Shown: piece by piece, positions 63,643-64,000 of the stretch
Numbering within the stretch: the stretch's first letter is position 1
Layout: the number at the start of each line of letters is the position of its first letter
NCBI RefSeq assembly: GCF_014779555.2
Contig: NZ_CP094357.1
Coordinates: forward strand, 2,294,001-2,358,000
Direction of reading: 5' to 3'
Length of the DNA stretch: 64,000 bases
Origin: Lysobacter capsici
GTDB taxonomy: Bacteria > Pseudomonadota > Gammaproteobacteria > Xanthomonadales > Xanthomonadaceae
Position numbers and translations under genes: made by a program
The notes under the pieces: generated by a model
Seen by the model: only the letters and a program-made list of their open reading frames with translations
Database searches by the model: none
Told to the model about the DNA's origin: nothing

Positions 63643-64000
63643 GGCTCACAAATCGAACATGGAACAGCGCGATCCCGCCAGTCACGGCGCCGACGATGTG
63701 GTGTTGAGCTGCACCGGCCTGACCATGATCTATTCGGAAGGCAAGCTGCGCACGCCGGTGTTCGACGGGCTCGATTTCTCGGTCAAGCGCGGCGAGACCG
63801 TGGCGATCCTCGGCGCTTCGGGCGCGGGTAAAAGCACCTTGCTGCACTTGCTCGGCGGCCTGGACACGCCGACCAGGGGCGAGGTCTATGTCGACGGCCA
63901 TCGCATGAGCGCGCTGTCGAACCGGGCGCGCGGCATCGTGCGCAACAAGTCGCTGGGCTTCGTCTATCAGTTCCACCATCTGCTGCCGGAGTTCACCGCG
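63635..64000 (+). CDS. lolD: lipoprotein-releasing ABC transporter ATPase, partial at window end
   Basis: The first 122 residues of an ATPase; it continues beyond the window. Walker [21 protein letters not shown] and the Q-loop [12 protein letters not shown] are those of LolD. The 20-residue N-terminal extension before [12 protein letters not shown] is unusual. It starts inside the lolC gene, implying translational coupling. Confidence 0.95.
   Translation, partial: MSEAHKSNMEQRDPASHGADDVVLSCTGLTMIYSEGKLRTPVFDGLDFSVKRGETVAILGASGAGKSTLLHLLGGLDTPTRGEVYVDGHRMSALSNRARGIVRNKSLGFVYQFHHLLPEFTA

Overview
The window is a chromosomal stretch of a high-GC gammaproteobacterium. It is most likely a Lysobacter or a close relative in the Xanthomonadaceae. 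The evidence is the GC-rich third codon positions, the dense families of small palindromic repeats between genes, and the gene content: class I fumarase, an sdhCDAB operon, lolCD, a TonB-dependent receptor, secreted proteases and a trimeric autotransporter. The species cannot be resolved by eye. No rRNA, tRNA, insertion sequence, prophage or CRISPR array is visible.

Layout. 0.1-4.2 kb: a DUF3298-type lipoprotein, cyclopropane fatty acid synthase and an APC amino-acid transporter. 4.3-5.7 kb: a two-gene module. Its larger product looks like a pore-forming protein, with a gasdermin-like N-terminal part and a C-terminal beta-sandwich recalling domain 4 of cholesterol-dependent cytolysins; its partner is a 101-residue unknown. 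This is the best candidate for an undescribed system here. 6.0-9.8 kb: GlpQ, a 201-bp tandem array and a class II sirtuin. 9.9-14.6 kb: a large trimeric autotransporter and an OmpR-type regulator whose receiver appears to lack the phospho-acceptor Asp. 14.7-30.4 kb: an M3 peptidase, a VOC protein, an amidohydrolase, a TonB receptor, glutathione peroxidase, a membrane acyltransferase divergent from a membrane-bound LytTR regulator, a TlpA-like protein, Fpr and Tex. 30.5-31.1 kb: a long inverted dispersed repeat whose hairpins covary between copies.

31.3-49.0 kb: a soluble glucose/sorbosone dehydrogenase-like lipoprotein, an ABC exporter, several small secreted or membrane proteins, class I fumarase, two phospholipases in tandem (patatin-type and OMPLA), a cold-shock protein, an M35 protease, two glycine-zipper proteins, a membrane-anchored c-type cytochrome, TcdA and TatD. 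49.2-54.2 kb: glutaryl-CoA dehydrogenase, a translationally coupled GNAT/GST pair and a fused branched-chain 2-oxoacid dehydrogenase E1. 54.2-55.0 kb: a second tandem array, with a 118-bp period.

55.0-64.0 kb: a succinate dehydrogenase block. ygfZ (Fe-S maintenance) is divergent from an SDHAF4-like factor, followed by sdhC-sdhD-sdhA-sdhB. After an intervening membrane protein comes a tightly overlapping operon (MAPEG protein, secreted unknown, sdhE, ygfX) and then lolC and lolD, with lolD cut by the window end. Complex II genes and three likely maturation factors (YgfZ, SDHAF4, SdhE) therefore lie within 7 kb.

Repeats are a major feature. GTAGGAG-type palindrome pairs lie almost exclusively between convergent genes and have been amplified into two exact tandem arrays (201 bp and 118 bp). 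Other families (CCCTCTCCCGC hairpins, GTCATCCCCGCGAAGG elements, GGGAATCGGG repeats and the large hairpin-bearing element) occupy other kinds of intergenic gaps.
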